Below, piece by piece: positions 1 through 9,987 of a stretch of 64,000 bases of DNA. Position 1 is the first letter of the stretch. Every line of letters begins with the position of its first letter. A program made the position numbers and the translations under genes. The stretch is from Pantoea sp. SOD02 (lineage in GTDB: Bacteria; Pseudomonadota; Gammaproteobacteria; Enterobacterales; Enterobacteriaceae). Location: contig NZ_CP102604.1 in assembly GCF_024707505.1 (NCBI RefSeq), positions 2,294,001-2,358,000 on the forward strand. Reading direction: 5' to 3'. The notes under the pieces were generated by a model. The model made no database searches, was not told where the DNA came from, and saw only the letters and a program-made list of their open reading frames with translations.

Positions 1-161
1 AACCGATCCGCTTCACAACTGCAGAAACGGATAACTATTTCTGTGGTTTATAATTAGTTTATTTCATGCGAAAAGCTGCTCGTTATCCGACATGGGCGAT
101 TACTATTAGCCGCATAAACGGCTTCTGCCGTGCAGAATAAGATTTGTGAGGAGTGTCACCG

Positions 162-1526
162 GTGATTAGTGTTTTTGACATGTTTAAAGTGGGCATCGGC
201 CCATCCAGTTCACATACCGTCGGCCCGATGAAAGCGGGCAAGCAGTTTGTTGATCTGCTGGCCGAACAAGGCAAATTGCAGGACGTGACGCGCGTGGCGG
301 TCGACGTCTACGGTTCACTTTCGCTCACTGGCAAAGGTCACCACACCGATATCGCGATTATCATGGGCCTGGCGGGTTTCGAACCGGCCACCGTGGATAT
401 CGATGGCATTCCCGCGTTCATCAAAGACGTGGAGCAACGCGAACGTCTGCTGTTAGCCAAGGGCGCGCGCGAAGTGGATTTCCCCCGTGAAGGCGGCATG
501 GTGTTCCGCAGCGAAAACCTGTCGCTGCATGAGAATGGCATGACGGTGTTCGCTTTCGCTGGCGATGTGATGATCTTGAGTAAAACCTACTATTCCATCG
601 GCGGCGGTTTCATCATTGATGAAGAGCATTTCGGCCAGCCGGTGCTGGACGAAGTTTCTGTGCCGTGGCCGTTCCACTCTGCTAAAGAGCTGCTCAGCCA
701 TTGTCGCGAAAGCGGCCTGTCGCTGTCTGGTTTGGTGATGAAAAACGAACTGGCGCTGCATACTCGCGACGAGATTCACGCCTATTTTGGTCATGTGTGG
801 CAAACCATGCAGGCCTGTATCGATCGCGGTCTCAATACCGAAGGCGTGCTACCGGGCCCACTGCGCGTACCACGTCGCGCAGCTTCCTTACGCCGTCTGC
901 TGGTTTCATCTTCTAAGCATTCGAAAGATCCGATGGATGTCATCGACTGGGTGAACATGTTCGCGCTGGCGGTCAATGAAGAGAATGCGGCCGGTGGTCG
1001 TGTGGTGACAGCACCCACCAACGGTGCCTGCGGCATCGTGCCGGCGGTGCTGGCCTATTACGATCACTTTATCGAACCCGTTACGCCCGATATCTTTATC
1101 CGCTACTTCCTCGCCTCTGGCGCCATTGGCGTGCTGTATAAAATGAACGCCTCAATTTCAGGTGCCGAAGTGGGTTGTCAGGGCGAAGTTGGCGTGGCGT
1201 GTTCCATGGCGGCCGCCGGTCTGGCGGAACTGCTCGGCGGCAGCCCGGAGCAAGTTTGCGTCGCGGCGGAAATCGGTATGGAACACAATCTGGGATTAAC
1301 CTGCGATCCAGTCGCCGGCCAGGTTCAGGTGCCGTGCATTGAGCGTAACGCCATCGCTTCCGTGAAAGCCATCAACTCCGCACGCATGGCACTGCGTCGC
1401 ACCAGTGAACCGCGCGTGTCGCTGGATAAAGTGATTGAGACCATGTACGAAACCGGTAAGGACATGAACGCCAAATACCGTGAAACCTCACGCGGCGGAT
1501 TGGCGATTAAGGTCCAGTGCGACTAA
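162..1526 (+). CDS. sdaA: L-serine dehydratase (serine deaminase) I
   Basis: It deaminates L-serine to pyruvate and ammonia in the cytoplasm with a [4Fe-4S] cluster. The N-terminal beta domain carries GIGPSSSHT near residue 12. The C-terminal alpha domain has [14 protein letters not shown] and the cysteine-bearing stretches [14 protein letters not shown] and [13 protein letters not shown] at 162 is preferred over the in-frame GTG at 153, because GAGGAG lies 8 bases upstream and the resulting 454 aa with an [13 protein letters not shown] start match the E. coli protein end to end. A strong terminator follows, so it is probably monocistronic. It precedes pdeD as in E. coli. Confidence 0.96.
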   Translation: MISVFDMFKVGIGPSSSHTVGPMKAGKQFVDLLAEQGKLQDVTRVAVDVYGSLSLTGKGHHTDIAIIMGLAGFEPATVDIDGIPAFIKDVEQRERLLLAKGAREVDFPREGGMVFRSENLSLHENGMTVFAFAGDVMILSKTYYSIGGGFIIDEEHFGQPVLDEVSVPWPFHSAKELLSHCRESGLSLSGLVMKNELALHTRDEIHAYFGHVWQTMQACIDRGLNTEGVLPGPLRVPRRAASLRRLLVSSSKHSKDPMDVIDWVNMFALAVNEENAAGGRVVTAPTNGACGIVPAVLAYYDHFIEPVTPDIFIRYFLASGAIGVLYKMNASISGAEVGCQGEVGVACSMAAAGLAELLGGSPEQVCVAAEIGMEHNLGLTCDPVAGQVQVPCIERNAIASVKAINSARMALRRTSEPRVSLDKVIETMYETGKDMNAKYRETSRGGLAIKVQCD

Positions 1527-1612
1527 TACTCCGCTGATGATTAAAGCAACAGTTGAATATTTTTCTGCATCTGTTGCTACCTCCAACTGAGTAAACCAGA
1601 TACATTGATTTT

Positions 1613-1643
1613 GAGCGCGGCCCTTTGTGGCCGCGCTTTTTTT
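1613..1643 (+). terminator. rho-independent terminator of sdaA
   Basis: The arms AGCGCGGCC and GGCCGCGCT enclose a short loop and are followed by seven T residues, about 90 bases after the sdaA stop. Confidence 0.9.
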
Positions 1644-1745
1644 GGTGCCTTTTTTTTTATTCAGCCGCGCTAAACCTGGCCGCCTCAATGCCGATAACCT
1701 ACACGTTAATTTGGCTTCAATCTTTGTTTTGCAAGGTGGTTACTG

Positions 1746-3308
1746 ATGCTCATTCCCCAGCAATTTGTGGGTCAATTTCGCCGTAAGCGACTGCTTATCG
1801 CGTTAGTGATCGCCTCGCTGGTTCTGGTCCTGACGCTGACTTTTCGCTATATCGAAGAGAAATCGCGCATTGAGCAGCAGTCGCTGAATTTCGCCACCCG
1901 CGCGATTGAACGCTTTGATCGTATGTTCTCGCCGCTGGATGTTTCCGCCAACAACACGCTCGGCCTGGTTGGCGTACCTTGCTCGCAGGTGCGTTATCCG
2001 CTGATTGAGAAAATTGCCGCGCTGCAAACCGTGCGCACAGTTTTGCTGGTGCAGGACGACACGCTCTACTGCTCAAGCATTTTCGGCCCGCAAAACCTCT
2101 CTTTCAGCCAAACCTATCCTGAATTAGCTATCAATAATCAGCGCATGATGTTAGCCACCGATAATGATCTGCTGAAAGGATCACCGGTGCTGCTGCTGTG
2201 GACGCCCAAATCGCTGGATAACCGCGAAGGTCTGCTGCAAGTCATTAATATTGAATTGATGACTAACTATCTGCTGGAACCGCAGTTGCCGTGGGTGGAG
2301 CGTGCGATCTTCAACGTCGGTGGTCAGAGCCTTGAATACGGTAATCCGCTGATTGAGCAAACCGAACCGTCTGAAGATGAAGTGGCTTACGATCAGGCGT
2401 CGCTGCGTTATCCGTTCAGCATCACCTTGTATGGCCCTTCTCCCGCCCGGCTGGCGCTCAACACGCTGCCTTCACAGCTGCCGCTGGCGCTAATGCTGAG
2501 CCTGCTGATGGGTTATATCGTCTGGCTGGCGACCGCTAACCGCATGAGCCTTAGCTGGCAGATAAGTTACGGCATCACCGCTAACGAATTTATGGTGTAT
2601 TGCCAGCCGCTGATTAACGCCAAAAGCGGCGAGTGTGACGGCATGGAGCTGCTGCTGCGTTGGCATAACCAACGTCAGGGCTGGATTGCGCCGGACGTGT
2701 TTATTCCGCTGGCCGAGCGCCAGAACCTGATCGCGCCGTTAACCCGCTTCGTACTGGCGAAAGTGGTGGATGAGCTGCCCAACCTGCCGCAATGTCCGTC
2801 GTTCCATATTGCCATTAACGTTGCCGCCAGCCATTTCCGCGATCGCGCCATTGTGGAAGACCTGCAGAATATCTGGTGGCCCGCCAATCCGATTCCAAAA
2901 CTGGTGGTCGAGCTGACGGAGCGTGATGCCTTGCCGATTATCGATCAATCGGTGGTGTCGCAGCTGCATGAGATTGGTGTACGTCTGGCAATTGATGATT
3001 TCGGTACCGGCCACAGTTCGCTGGCTTACCTGAAAGACCTCAAACCGGACGTGCTTAAAATCGACAAGATTTTCACTGCCGCGATTGGCACTGACGCCAT
3101 TAACGCAACCGTCACCGATATGGTGATTTCGCTGGCGCAGCGTCTGAATATTTCGCTGGTGGCGGAAGGTGTGGAAACCGCCGAACAGGCGCATTATCTG
3201 CGTGAGCGCGGCGTCGACCATCTGCAAGGCTATTTCTACGCGCGTCCCATGCCGATTGAAGATTTCCCGCAGTGGCTGGAGCAGCATCAGGCGCAGTTAA
3301 GCGCATAA
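1746..3308 (+). CDS. pdeD: c-di-GMP phosphodiesterase, CSS-motif periplasmic sensor plus EAL domain
   Basis: This inner-membrane enzyme hydrolyses c-di-GMP to pGpG. A transmembrane helix at about residues 14-35 and a second at about 240-262 bracket a periplasmic CSS-type domain with conserved cysteines (VPCSQ, LYCSS), a domain known to respond to disulfide state. The cytoplasmic EAL domain has MELLLRW where EALLRW is typical (E. coli PdeD reads VEILLRW), then INVAASHF, LTERD, IDDFGTGHSS, EGVET and QGYFYARPM, so catalytic residues look intact. Length 520 aa and position after sdaA agree with pdeD (yoaD). It converges on yoaE across a shared terminator. Confidence 0.93.
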   Translation: MLIPQQFVGQFRRKRLLIALVIASLVLVLTLTFRYIEEKSRIEQQSLNFATRAIERFDRMFSPLDVSANNTLGLVGVPCSQVRYPLIEKIAALQTVRTVLLVQDDTLYCSSIFGPQNLSFSQTYPELAINNQRMMLATDNDLLKGSPVLLLWTPKSLDNREGLLQVINIELMTNYLLEPQLPWVERAIFNVGGQSLEYGNPLIEQTEPSEDEVAYDQASLRYPFSITLYGPSPARLALNTLPSQLPLALMLSLLMGYIVWLATANRMSLSWQISYGITANEFMVYCQPLINAKSGECDGMELLLRWHNQRQGWIAPDVFIPLAERQNLIAPLTRFVLAKVVDELPNLPQCPSFHIAINVAASHFRDRAIVEDLQNIWWPANPIPKLVVELTERDALPIIDQSVVSQLHEIGVRLAIDDFGTGHSSLAYLKDLKPDVLKIDKIFTAAIGTDAINATVTDMVISLAQRLNISLVAEGVETAEQAHYLRERGVDHLQGYFYARPMPIEDFPQWLEQHQAQLSA

Positions 3309-3336
3309 AAAAACGGCCACTTATGTGGCCGTTTTT
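3306..3336. terminator. bidirectional terminator between pdeD and yoaE
   Basis: CGGCCAC-TTAT-GTGGCCG is flanked by an A run on the left and a T run on the right, so it can end both converging transcripts. Confidence 0.9.
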
Positions 3337-3356
3337 ATTCGCATCAATCAGATTAC

Positions 3357-4922
3357 TTACTCGACGTGTTCTTCATGATCGAAAGGCTTATCTTTGGTCA
3401 CGCGCACCAGGTCAATACGGTAATCGGTCGCCTCAATCACCTGGAAGTGCAGCGGCGGTAAATCAATCACTTCGCCCGGCAGCGGCAACTGGCCTTTCTG
3501 CGCAATCAACAAACCAGCTAACGAGGCGTGATCTTCATCAGCCTTCACTAACTCGTGATGATCCAGAAGCTGTTGCAGCGAGTGCAGATCGGTACCGCCC
3601 TTCACTAACCACCCGTCGCCATCGGCAATGATATCTGGCGTTTCATCTTCATCCGGGAACTCACCGGCAATCGCTTCTAAAACATCCAGCGGCGTGATCA
3701 GGCCCTGTACCACACCAAATTCGTTGGTAACAATTACGAAGCTACCTTTGGCACGACGCAACACGCCCAGCAGATTGATTGGGTCCAGCGTTTCCGGTAC
3801 CACAATCGCCGGGGTATTAGCGGCAAAGGTTGCCACATCCATACCGTGTTCCAGCGCCACCAGCAGCTCTTTGGCACGTACCACGCCGATGATTTCATCC
3901 AGCTCACCGCGACACACCGGAAACAAGCTGTGTGGCGTGTCCAGCAGCTGAATACGGATTTCATCCAGCGGGCGCGAAACATCCACCCACGAAATGTTAC
4001 CGCGCGGCGTCATGATGCTGCGGATTGAGCGCTGCGATAACGTCAGTACGCCGTTAATCATGTAGCGCTCTTCGTCTTTAAACGCTTCCTGCGGCATCGC
4101 TTCGGTCAACGAGGTTTCTTCGGTGGTCGTCGCTTGCTTACGCTGGCGTCCGCCCATCAGACGGAGAATCGCTTCGGCGGTGCGTTCACGCATCGGCCGA
4201 TGTTCCTGATGCTTAATAAAGTTACGGCGCGCAATCTGGTTGAACAGCTCGATGATGATCGAGAAGCCAATCGCCGCGTACAGGTAACCTTTAGGAATGT
4301 GGAAACCAAAGCCCTCGGCCACCAGCGACAGACCAATCATCAGCAGGAAGCTCAGACACAGCACCACCACCGTTGGATGTGCGTTAACAAAATTCGTCAG
4401 CGGTTTCGAGGCCAGCAGCATCACGCCCATGGCGATTACCACCGCAGTCATCATCACCGGCAGATGGTTCACCATACCGACCGCAGTAATTACCGCATCA
4501 AGTGAGAACACCGCATCCAGCACTACAATCTGAATCACCACCGCCCAGAAACTGGCGTAGCTCTTATTGCCCTGATGTTCGAGTCCGCGGTTCTCGAGTC
4601 GCTCATGCAGTTCCATGGTTCCCTTGAATAACAGGAACAAACCACCGAACAACAGAATTAAATCTCGTCCGGAAAAGCTGAAATCGCCTACGCTGAATAG
4701 GGGTCGCGTCAGCGTCACGATCCAGGAGATCAGTGACAGCAAGCCAAGACGCATAATCAAGGCGAGCGACAAACCAATCAGTCGGGCTTTATCGCGCTGC
4801 TTCGGCGGCAATTTATCCGCGAGGATGGCGATAAACACCAGGTTATCAATACCGAGAACGATTTCCAGCACGATCAGCGTAAGCAAACCCGCCCAGATTG
4901 AGGGGTCGAAGAGAAATTCCAT
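3357..4922 (-). CDS. yoaE: inner-membrane TerC-family protein with CBS pair and CorC/HlyC domain
   Basis: The first ~230 residues form a TerC-type membrane domain ([17 protein letters not shown], then further helices with [15 protein letters not shown]). Two CBS domains follow at about 300-420 ([32 protein letters not shown]) and a CorC/HlyC transporter-associated domain at the C terminus. The ATG at 4922 (MEFLFDPS) is chosen over the TTG one codon upstream, giving 521 aa, near the E. coli YoaE length. TerC relatives are implicated in metal, especially manganese, handling; the substrate of YoaE is not established. A long leader precedes it. Confidence 0.93.
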   Translation of the reverse strand: MEFLFDPSIWAGLLTLIVLEIVLGIDNLVFIAILADKLPPKQRDKARLIGLSLALIMRLGLLSLISWIVTLTRPLFSVGDFSFSGRDLILLFGGLFLLFKGTMELHERLENRGLEHQGNKSYASFWAVVIQIVVLDAVFSLDAVITAVGMVNHLPVMMTAVVIAMGVMLLASKPLTNFVNAHPTVVVLCLSFLLMIGLSLVAEGFGFHIPKGYLYAAIGFSIIIELFNQIARRNFIKHQEHRPMRERTAEAILRLMGGRQRKQATTTEETSLTEAMPQEAFKDEERYMINGVLTLSQRSIRSIMTPRGNISWVDVSRPLDEIRIQLLDTPHSLFPVCRGELDEIIGVVRAKELLVALEHGMDVATFAANTPAIVVPETLDPINLLGVLRRAKGSFVIVTNEFGVVQGLITPLDVLEAIAGEFPDEDETPDIIADGDGWLVKGGTDLHSLQQLLDHHELVKADEDHASLAGLLIAQKGQLPLPGEVIDLPPLHFQVIEATDYRIDLVRVTKDKPFDHEEHVE

Positions 4923-5116
4923 CAATGACTCCTTACCGAACGTGAAGGCGCACGAAATTGCATCTGCACCAGAGGGCGAGACGAGAGATCGTTACAGGTG
5001 GTGATAACGCTGAAGAGCGTGGAAGCAGGCGCGGAAAAGCGCTGAGAACATGTTGAGCGACGTCGGTGACGGTCCATAAAGGTGAGCTGAAGCCCGGTAC
5101 TCCTGAATAAAAAACA
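4923..5116 (-). promoter_or_regulatory. long yoaE leader with a weak yybP-ykoY-like stretch
   Basis: The roughly 190 bases upstream of yoaE, read on the minus strand, contain GGAGTACCGGGCTT and, about 45 bases later, GCTCAACATGTTCTC. These loosely resemble the GGGGAGTAG and GTCAACATACTC blocks of the Mn2+-sensing yybP-ykoY riboswitch found before alx and mntP. The match is imperfect and no structure was computed. It may be only a long untranslated leader. Confidence 0.25.
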
Positions 5117-5235
5117 GAACGCTAATGTATCAGTTACATCAACGACGTCAAAAAAATTTATTACATTTACAAATATCTACGTGAACGCATGAATAACGAA
5201 CAAAAGTGCACATTAGCGCCGTTACGCTCGAAATA

Positions 5236-5251
5236 GCTGACAAACATCACA
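5236..5251 (+). promoter_or_regulatory. candidate CRP site upstream of manX
   Basis: GCTGA-N6-TCACA matches 8 of 10 defined positions of TGTGA-N6-TCACA. It sits next to the Mlc/NagC-like palindrome in the manX promoter region, and manXYZ is CRP-activated in E. coli. Confidence 0.5.
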
Positions 5252-5254
5252 TAA

Positions 5255-5280
5255 TTTATTTTTTCGATCACTAAAATAAA
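5255..5280 (+). promoter_or_regulatory. candidate Mlc/NagC operator of manXYZ
   Basis: TTTATTTT and AAAATAAA form an inverted repeat around a C/G-containing centre, the usual look of Mlc and NagC operators. In E. coli both proteins repress manXYZ. Confidence 0.55.
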
Positions 5281-5433
5281 TCGCGACCTTATCGCTGTGC
5301 AGCGGATTGTTTCGTTTTATTTATTGATGCTCTTTCTCTATCACATCACTAACGATCCACCTGAAACACTAACGGTAATTTTCAATGATTCCCGGCAATG
5401 CCAGAGAATCTCTCACGCGAACGGAGGTAGCAA

Positions 5434-6405
5434 GTGACCATTGCTATTGTAATTGGTACACATGGCTGGGCGGCAGAACAGTTGCTTAAAACAGCAGAAA
5501 TGCTGTTGGGTGAGCAGGAAAATGTCGGATGGATTGATTTCGTTCCCGGCGAAAATGCAGAAACGCTAATCGAAAAGTATCAGGCACGGCTGGCAGATCT
5601 CGACACGTCAAAGGGCGTGTTGTTCCTGGTCGATACCTGGGGTGGCAGTCCATTTAATGCGGCCAGCCGCATTGTGGTAGATAAGGATGGCTATGATGTC
5701 ATCGCCGGCGTCAACATTCCGATGCTAGTCGAAACCCTGATGGGACGTGATGACAACCCATCGCTGGAAGAACTGATTCACATCGCGGTAGAAGCCGGTC
5801 GTGAAGGCGTTAAAGCCCTCAAGACTGAAACGCCTGCGCAAGCCGCAGCTGCACCGGCTCCGGTTGCAGCGAAAGCGCCTGCTCAGCCGCAGAAACCGAT
5901 GGCACCGGGCGATCACATGAAAATCGGCCTGGCGCGTATTGATGACCGCTTGATTCACGGGCAAGTGGCCACGCGCTGGACCAAAGAGACCAACGTTAGT
6001 CGCATCATCGTAGTGTCTGATGAAGTGGCCAACGATCATGTGCGCAAAACCCTGCTGACACAGGTTGCTCCGCCGGGCGTCACCGCGCATGTGGTGGATG
6101 TCGACAAGATGGTTCGCGTGTGGAACAACCCGAAATATGGCCAGGATAAAGTGATGCTGCTGTTCACCAATCCCACGGATGTAGTGAGGATTGTTGAGCA
6201 AGGCGTGGACATTAAGTCGGTCAATATTGGTGGCATGGCGTTCCGTCAGGGCAAAACGCAGGTGAACAACGCGGTATCGGTGGATGAAAAAGATATCACG
6301 GCGTTCCGCAAACTTAATGAACGCGGTATCGAACTGGAAGTACGTAAAGTGTCCAGCGATCAGCGACTGAAAATGATGGACCTGATCGCCAAGGTCAATC
6401 CGTAG
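5434..6405 (+). CDS. manX: mannose PTS enzyme IIAB
   Basis: This is the cytoplasmic phosphotransfer subunit of the mannose/glucose/glucosamine PTS. The IIA domain (1-130) carries His10 in GTHGW, which accepts phosphate from HPr. An Ala/Pro linker (about 134-160) leads to the IIB domain with His175 in DDRLIHGQVATRW, which passes phosphate to the sugar. The start is GTG at 5434, preceded by GGAGGT, as in E. coli. The 323-aa length is normal. It is the first gene of manXYZ. Confidence 0.97.
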   Translation: MTIAIVIGTHGWAAEQLLKTAEMLLGEQENVGWIDFVPGENAETLIEKYQARLADLDTSKGVLFLVDTWGGSPFNAASRIVVDKDGYDVIAGVNIPMLVETLMGRDDNPSLEELIHIAVEAGREGVKALKTETPAQAAAAPAPVAAKAPAQPQKPMAPGDHMKIGLARIDDRLIHGQVATRWTKETNVSRIIVVSDEVANDHVRKTLLTQVAPPGVTAHVVDVDKMVRVWNNPKYGQDKVMLLFTNPTDVVRIVEQGVDIKSVNIGGMAFRQGKTQVNNAVSVDEKDITAFRKLNERGIELEVRKVSSDQRLKMMDLIAKVNP

Positions 6406-6463
6406 TTCGCCCTTTGCCTGCATATGTGGGCGAATTTTAGAGACCTTGCAGAGGAGAAATGCA

Positions 6464-7264
6464 ATGGAGATAACCACGCTACAAATCATTTTGATATTTA
6501 TTGTGGCCTGTATTGCCGGGATGGGATCGATTCTTGATGAGTTCCAGTTCCACCGTCCGCTGGTGGCTTGTACCTTAATTGGTGCGGTCCTCGGTGATAT
6601 GAAAACCGGTATCATCATCGGCGGTACGCTGGAGATGATTGCACTGGGCTGGATGAACATCGGTGCGGCCGTTGCACCGGATGCGGCGCTGGCTTCTATT
6701 ATCTCAACCATTTTGGTTATCGCCGGTGGCCAAAGCGTCGGTGCCGGTATCGCGCTGGCGATTCCACTGGCAGCAGCCGGTCAGGTTCTGACCATCATCG
6801 TGCGTACCATTACTGTCGCCTTCCAGCACGCCGCCGATAAGGCAGCCGAGAAAGGTAATCTTAATGCAATCAGCTGGATCCACGTGTCCGCGCTGGTATT
6901 GCAGGCGATGCGAATCGCGATTCCAGCCCTGATCGTGGCAATTTCCGTCGGTACCAGCGTGGTTCAGGAACTGCTAGGTTCCATCCCGGAAGTGGTCACC
7001 AACGGCCTGAACATCGCCGGCGGCATGATCGTAGTAGTCGGTTACGCGATGGTCATCAACATGATGCGTGCGGGCTACCTGATGCCGTTCTTCTACCTTG
7101 GCTTCGTTACTGCAGCCTTCACCAACTTCAACCTGGTTGCGCTTGGCGTGATTGGCGTGGTGATGGCGGTGCTGTATATCCAGCTGGCACCGAAATATAA
7201 CCGCGTTGCAGGTGCTGCAAATGCCGGTCCTGCAAACAATGACCTCGATAACGAACTCGACTAG
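6464..7264 (+). CDS. manY: mannose PTS permease IIC
   Basis: This is the polytopic inner-membrane IIC subunit that forms the sugar channel with ManZ; in E. coli the pair is also used by phage lambda DNA and by some class IIa-type bacteriocins. The ATG at 6464 (MEITTLQ) follows GAGGAG and gives 266 aa, identical in length to E. coli ManY; an upstream in-frame ATG at 6446 lacks a ribosome site. Hydrophobic helices run throughout. It lies 58 bases after manX and 14 before manZ. Confidence 0.96.
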   Translation: MEITTLQIILIFIVACIAGMGSILDEFQFHRPLVACTLIGAVLGDMKTGIIIGGTLEMIALGWMNIGAAVAPDAALASIISTILVIAGGQSVGAGIALAIPLAAAGQVLTIIVRTITVAFQHAADKAAEKGNLNAISWIHVSALVLQAMRIAIPALIVAISVGTSVVQELLGSIPEVVTNGLNIAGGMIVVVGYAMVINMMRAGYLMPFFYLGFVTAAFTNFNLVALGVIGVVMAVLYIQLAPKYNRVAGAANAGPANNDLDNELD

Positions 7265-7278
7265 GAACAGGTGAAATC

Positions 7279-8124
7279 ATGGTTGATACAACTAACACTC
7301 CAAAGAAACTCACCCCCGGCGATGTCCGTGGTGTGTTCCTGCGCTCTAACCTGTTTCAGGGTTCGTGGAACTTTGAACGTATGCAGGCGCTGGGTTTTTG
7401 CTACTCAATGGTGCCGGTGATTCGTCGCCTCTATCCAGAAAACAACGACGAACGTAAACAGGCGATTAAACGCCACCTTGAGTTCTTCAACACCCATCCT
7501 TACGTAGCGGCGCCGGTACTTGGCGTTACCATGGCGATGGAAGAGCAGCGCGCCAACGGTGCGCCAATTGATGATGCGGCGATTAACGGTATCAAAGTGG
7601 GTCTGATGGGGCCGCTGGCAGGCGTCGGTGACCCGATTTTCTGGGGTACCGTGCGTCCGGTGTTTGCTGCGCTGGGTGCCGGTATCGCCATGAGCGGCAG
7701 CTTGCTGGGTCCGTTACTGTTCTTCATCCTGTTTAATGCGGTTCGTCTACTGACGCGTTACTACGGTGTGGCGTACGGCTACCGTAAAGGTGTGGATATC
7801 GTCAGTGATATGGGCGGCGGTTTCCTGCAGAAACTGACGGAGGGCGCGTCGATTCTCGGCCTCTTTGTCATGGGCGCCTTGGTTAACAAGTGGACGCATG
7901 TAAATGTGCCGCTGGTGGTGTCGCGCATCACTGACCAGACCGGTAAAACCACGGTTACCACGGTGCAGTCGATCCTCGATCAGCTCATGCCTGGCCTGAT
8001 CCCGCTACTGCTGACCTTTGGCTGTATGTGGCTGCTGCGTCGTAAGGTGAATGCGTTGTGGATTATCGTCGGCTTCTTCGCCCTCGGTATCTTTGGTTAC
8101 TGGATCGGCCTGCTCGGTCTGTAA
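7279..8124 (+). CDS. manZ: mannose PTS permease IID
   Basis: This is the IID subunit of the mannose PTS. A soluble N-terminal half (LRSNLFQGSWNFERMQALGFCYSM) is followed by GPLAGVGDPIFWGTVRP, the PTS-EIID hallmark, and by membrane helices toward the C terminus. Its 281 aa is slightly shorter than E. coli ManZ. It ends the manXYZ operon ahead of a GC-rich hairpin. Confidence 0.96.
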   Translation: MVDTTNTPKKLTPGDVRGVFLRSNLFQGSWNFERMQALGFCYSMVPVIRRLYPENNDERKQAIKRHLEFFNTHPYVAAPVLGVTMAMEEQRANGAPIDDAAINGIKVGLMGPLAGVGDPIFWGTVRPVFAALGAGIAMSGSLLGPLLFFILFNAVRLLTRYYGVAYGYRKGVDIVSDMGGGFLQKLTEGASILGLFVMGALVNKWTHVNVPLVVSRITDQTGKTTVTTVQSILDQLMPGLIPLLLTFGCMWLLRRKVNALWIIVGFFALGIFGYWIGLLGL

Positions 8125-8130
8125 TCAGCC

Positions 8131-8159
8131 AGCCGGGGGCCCTGCTCCCGGCTATTTTT
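8131..8159 (+). terminator. terminator after manXYZ
   Basis: AGCCGGG and CCCGGCT form a stem followed by ATTTTTG, seven bases past the manZ stop. Confidence 0.75.
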
Positions 8160-8216
8160 GAGCGGCATTACCTGAGCGCCCACGTTGAGGTAATTTCGAT
8201 TGAGGAAGAGTATTTT

Positions 8217-8675
8217 ATGTCACTGACTGACGCGCTGATCGCCCTGCTGATTGCAGGCTTCATTCTGTTCGCCATCTATGATGAAGCGATCCTGCCGCGC
8301 CGCAACGGCCCGACCAAACTGCGCGTTGCTCTGCGCCGTCGCCACAAGATTGATAGCGCCATTTTCGTGGTGCTGCTGCTGATTCTGCTGTGGAACAACA
8401 TTGATAAACATGGCACGCAACTCACCACTAATTTGCTGATGGTGCTGTGCTTTATGGCAATTTGGTTGTTCTGGGTGCGTAGCCCGAAGCTGCTAATGAA
8501 GGAGAATGGACTGTTTTTTGGCAGCGTGTGGATCGATTACGCTCGCATTCAGAGTATGAACCTGTCGGAAGACGGCATTCTGGTGATGCAACTGGAGCAG
8601 CGTCGCCTGCTGATTGCCGTCAAACAGCTTGATGATCTGGAACGCATCTACAATACGCTGGTGGAGGCGCGTTAA
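8217..8675 (+). CDS. yobD: UPF0266 membrane protein YobD
   Basis: This is a 152-aa inner-membrane protein with helices at about residues 5-25, 45-62 and 67-85 and a soluble C-terminal tail ([20 protein letters not shown]). Its function is unknown. The ATG at 8217 follows GAGGAAGAG; the longer upstream frame runs into the manZ 3' end and is not used. In E. coli mntP follows yobD. Here the stop overlaps the end of rlmA by four bases and no mntP is present. Confidence 0.9.
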   Translation: MSLTDALIALLIAGFILFAIYDEAILPRRNGPTKLRVALRRRHKIDSAIFVVLLLILLWNNIDKHGTQLTTNLLMVLCFMAIWLFWVRSPKLLMKENGLFFGSVWIDYARIQSMNLSEDGILVMQLEQRRLLIAVKQLDDLERIYNTLVEAR

Positions 8676-9478
8676 TCGCGCTGCCACAACGTCAGCATGA
8701 AGTCGGCATCACAGGTAAACTCGCTGGATGCCGCAAGCTTCTGCCACACCTCTTCGCGCGCACGCCAGGCAAATGGCGTCATCTGTAATAAGCTCACCGC
8801 CTCACTTCCGCTCAACGTCATGCTGTAATACAGGTTTTGCTGATCGATCTGCTTAAAACCGGCATACATCTTCTCTTCCGGCGCATGCAGCTGCACTTCG
8901 CGATAAATCAGCGCCTTGAATTGCTGCAAATGATGCGGCCCCGGCGTCACCGTTAGCAGGTAGCCACCCGCTTTAATCACGCGGCTGAGCTCCTCTTCAT
9001 TACAGGGCGCATAAATGCGCACCACGCCATCCAGAGAAGCATCGGCAAAAGGCAAACGCTGGCTGGAGGCCACACAGAATCTCACCGTGCGATAGCGTTT
9101 AGCGGCCATGCGAATCGCTGCTTTTGCGACATCCAGACCAAAGAGTTGCGCCTGCGGTATCGCGTCGGCCATCGCTGCAGTGTAATAGCCTTCTCCGCAT
9201 CCGATATCTAACAGCTGCGAATTTTGCTCACTCAGGTGCTGCGCGAGGATTTCGGCAACACCCGCGCGCAACGGCTGATAATGTCCAGCATCGAGGAAGG
9301 CGCGCCGTGCCTGCAGCATCTCGGCGCTATCGCCCGGTTCGCGTGAACCTTTGTGCTGCACCGGCAGCAAATTGACGTACCCTTCTTTGGCCTGATCAAA
9401 TTGATGCCCAGCATCACAGCGGAAGCTATTCGCCTGCTGCAATAAAGGCTGATGACAAAGTGGGCAAATCAAAGACAT
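8672..9478 (-). CDS. rlmA: 23S rRNA (guanine745-N1)-methyltransferase
   Basis: RlmA methylates G745 in helix 35 of 23S rRNA using S-adenosylmethionine. The N-terminal zinc motif CPLCHQPL...[10 protein letters not shown] (residues 5-27) is followed by the SAM motif [12 protein letters not shown] at about 90. The 268-aa length and the neighbour cspC match E. coli rrmA/rlmA. Confidence 0.95.
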   Translation of the reverse strand: MSLICPLCHQPLLQQANSFRCDAGHQFDQAKEGYVNLLPVQHKGSREPGDSAEMLQARRAFLDAGHYQPLRAGVAEILAQHLSEQNSQLLDIGCGEGYYTAAMADAIPQAQLFGLDVAKAAIRMAAKRYRTVRFCVASSQRLPFADASLDGVVRIYAPCNEEELSRVIKAGGYLLTVTPGPHHLQQFKALIYREVQLHAPEEKMYAGFKQIDQQNLYYSMTLSGSEAVSLLQMTPFAWRAREEVWQKLAASSEFTCDADFMLTLWQRD

Positions 9479-9546
9479 AGATAACTCCGGGTTAGCAATT
9501 CGCGGCGCAGTTTACCCTGATCATCTGGCTACAGAAAGGATAAAAG

Positions 9547-9573
9547 AAAAAGCCCCGTTCAGTGAACGGGGCT
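9547..9573 (-). terminator. cspC terminator
   Basis: On the minus strand AGCCCCGTTC pairs with GAACGGGGCT and is followed by a T-rich run. It separates cspC from rlmA. Confidence 0.85.
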
Positions 9574-9619
9574 TTAAGATTCGTTTCAGTGGTGCATGGC
9601 ACCGAGCCTGAGGGCGAAA

Positions 9620-9829
9620 TCAGATTGGGGTAACGTTGACCGCAGCAGGACCTTTCTGGCCGTCCTGGATTTCGAACTCAACGCTTTGGCCTTCGGCCAG
9701 AGTTTTAAAACCATTGCCCTGGATTGCAGAGAAGTGTACGAACACATCTTTGCTACCATCAGCAGGAGTAATAAAACCAAAACCTTTAGACTCGTTGAAC
9801 CACTTAACCTGACCTTTAATCTTTGCCAT
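9620..9829 (-). CDS. cspC: cold-shock-family RNA chaperone CspC
   Basis: This 69-aa single CSD protein has RNP1 KGFGFITP and RNP2 VFVHFSAIQ. It is nearly identical to E. coli CspC ([17 protein letters not shown]) rather than CspE, which has SKIKGN and [12 protein letters not shown]. CspC is constitutive, stabilises mRNAs including rpoS and can act as an antiterminator. It lies directly downstream of the interrupted yobF frame, as in the E. coli yobF-cspC operon. Confidence 0.96.
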   Translation of the reverse strand: MAKIKGQVKWFNESKGFGFITPADGSKDVFVHFSAIQGNGFKTLAEGQSVEFEIQDGQKGPAAVNVTPI

Positions 9830-9843
9830 TTCGCAAATTTCCT

Positions 9844-9987
9844 TTCAATGATTATATTGCCCGCAGGCAGACTTACAGATAAACCAGAGACATTACTGAA
9901 TGAGGCACTAATTTAAGGTTCGGCAAGGAAGCGGTATTCAACGTCAACGTCTTTACTCGTAACTTCTTTACTGAAGATGCCATACAT
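9844..9987 (-). pseudogene. yobF: yobF (DUF2627) interrupted by an in-frame TAA
   Basis: From ATG at 9987 the frame reads MYGIFSKEVTSKDVDVEYRF, then LAEP, and meets TAA at 9915-9913. The same frame continues with ISASFSNVSGLSVS. E. coli YobF (47 aa) reads AEPYIGASCSNVSVLSM at this point, so a Tyr codon appears to have become TAA. Either YobF is truncated to 24 residues here or the gene is decaying. YobF is a small stress-induced protein encoded ahead of cspC; its upstream position is kept. A sequencing error is an alternative. Confidence 0.75.
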
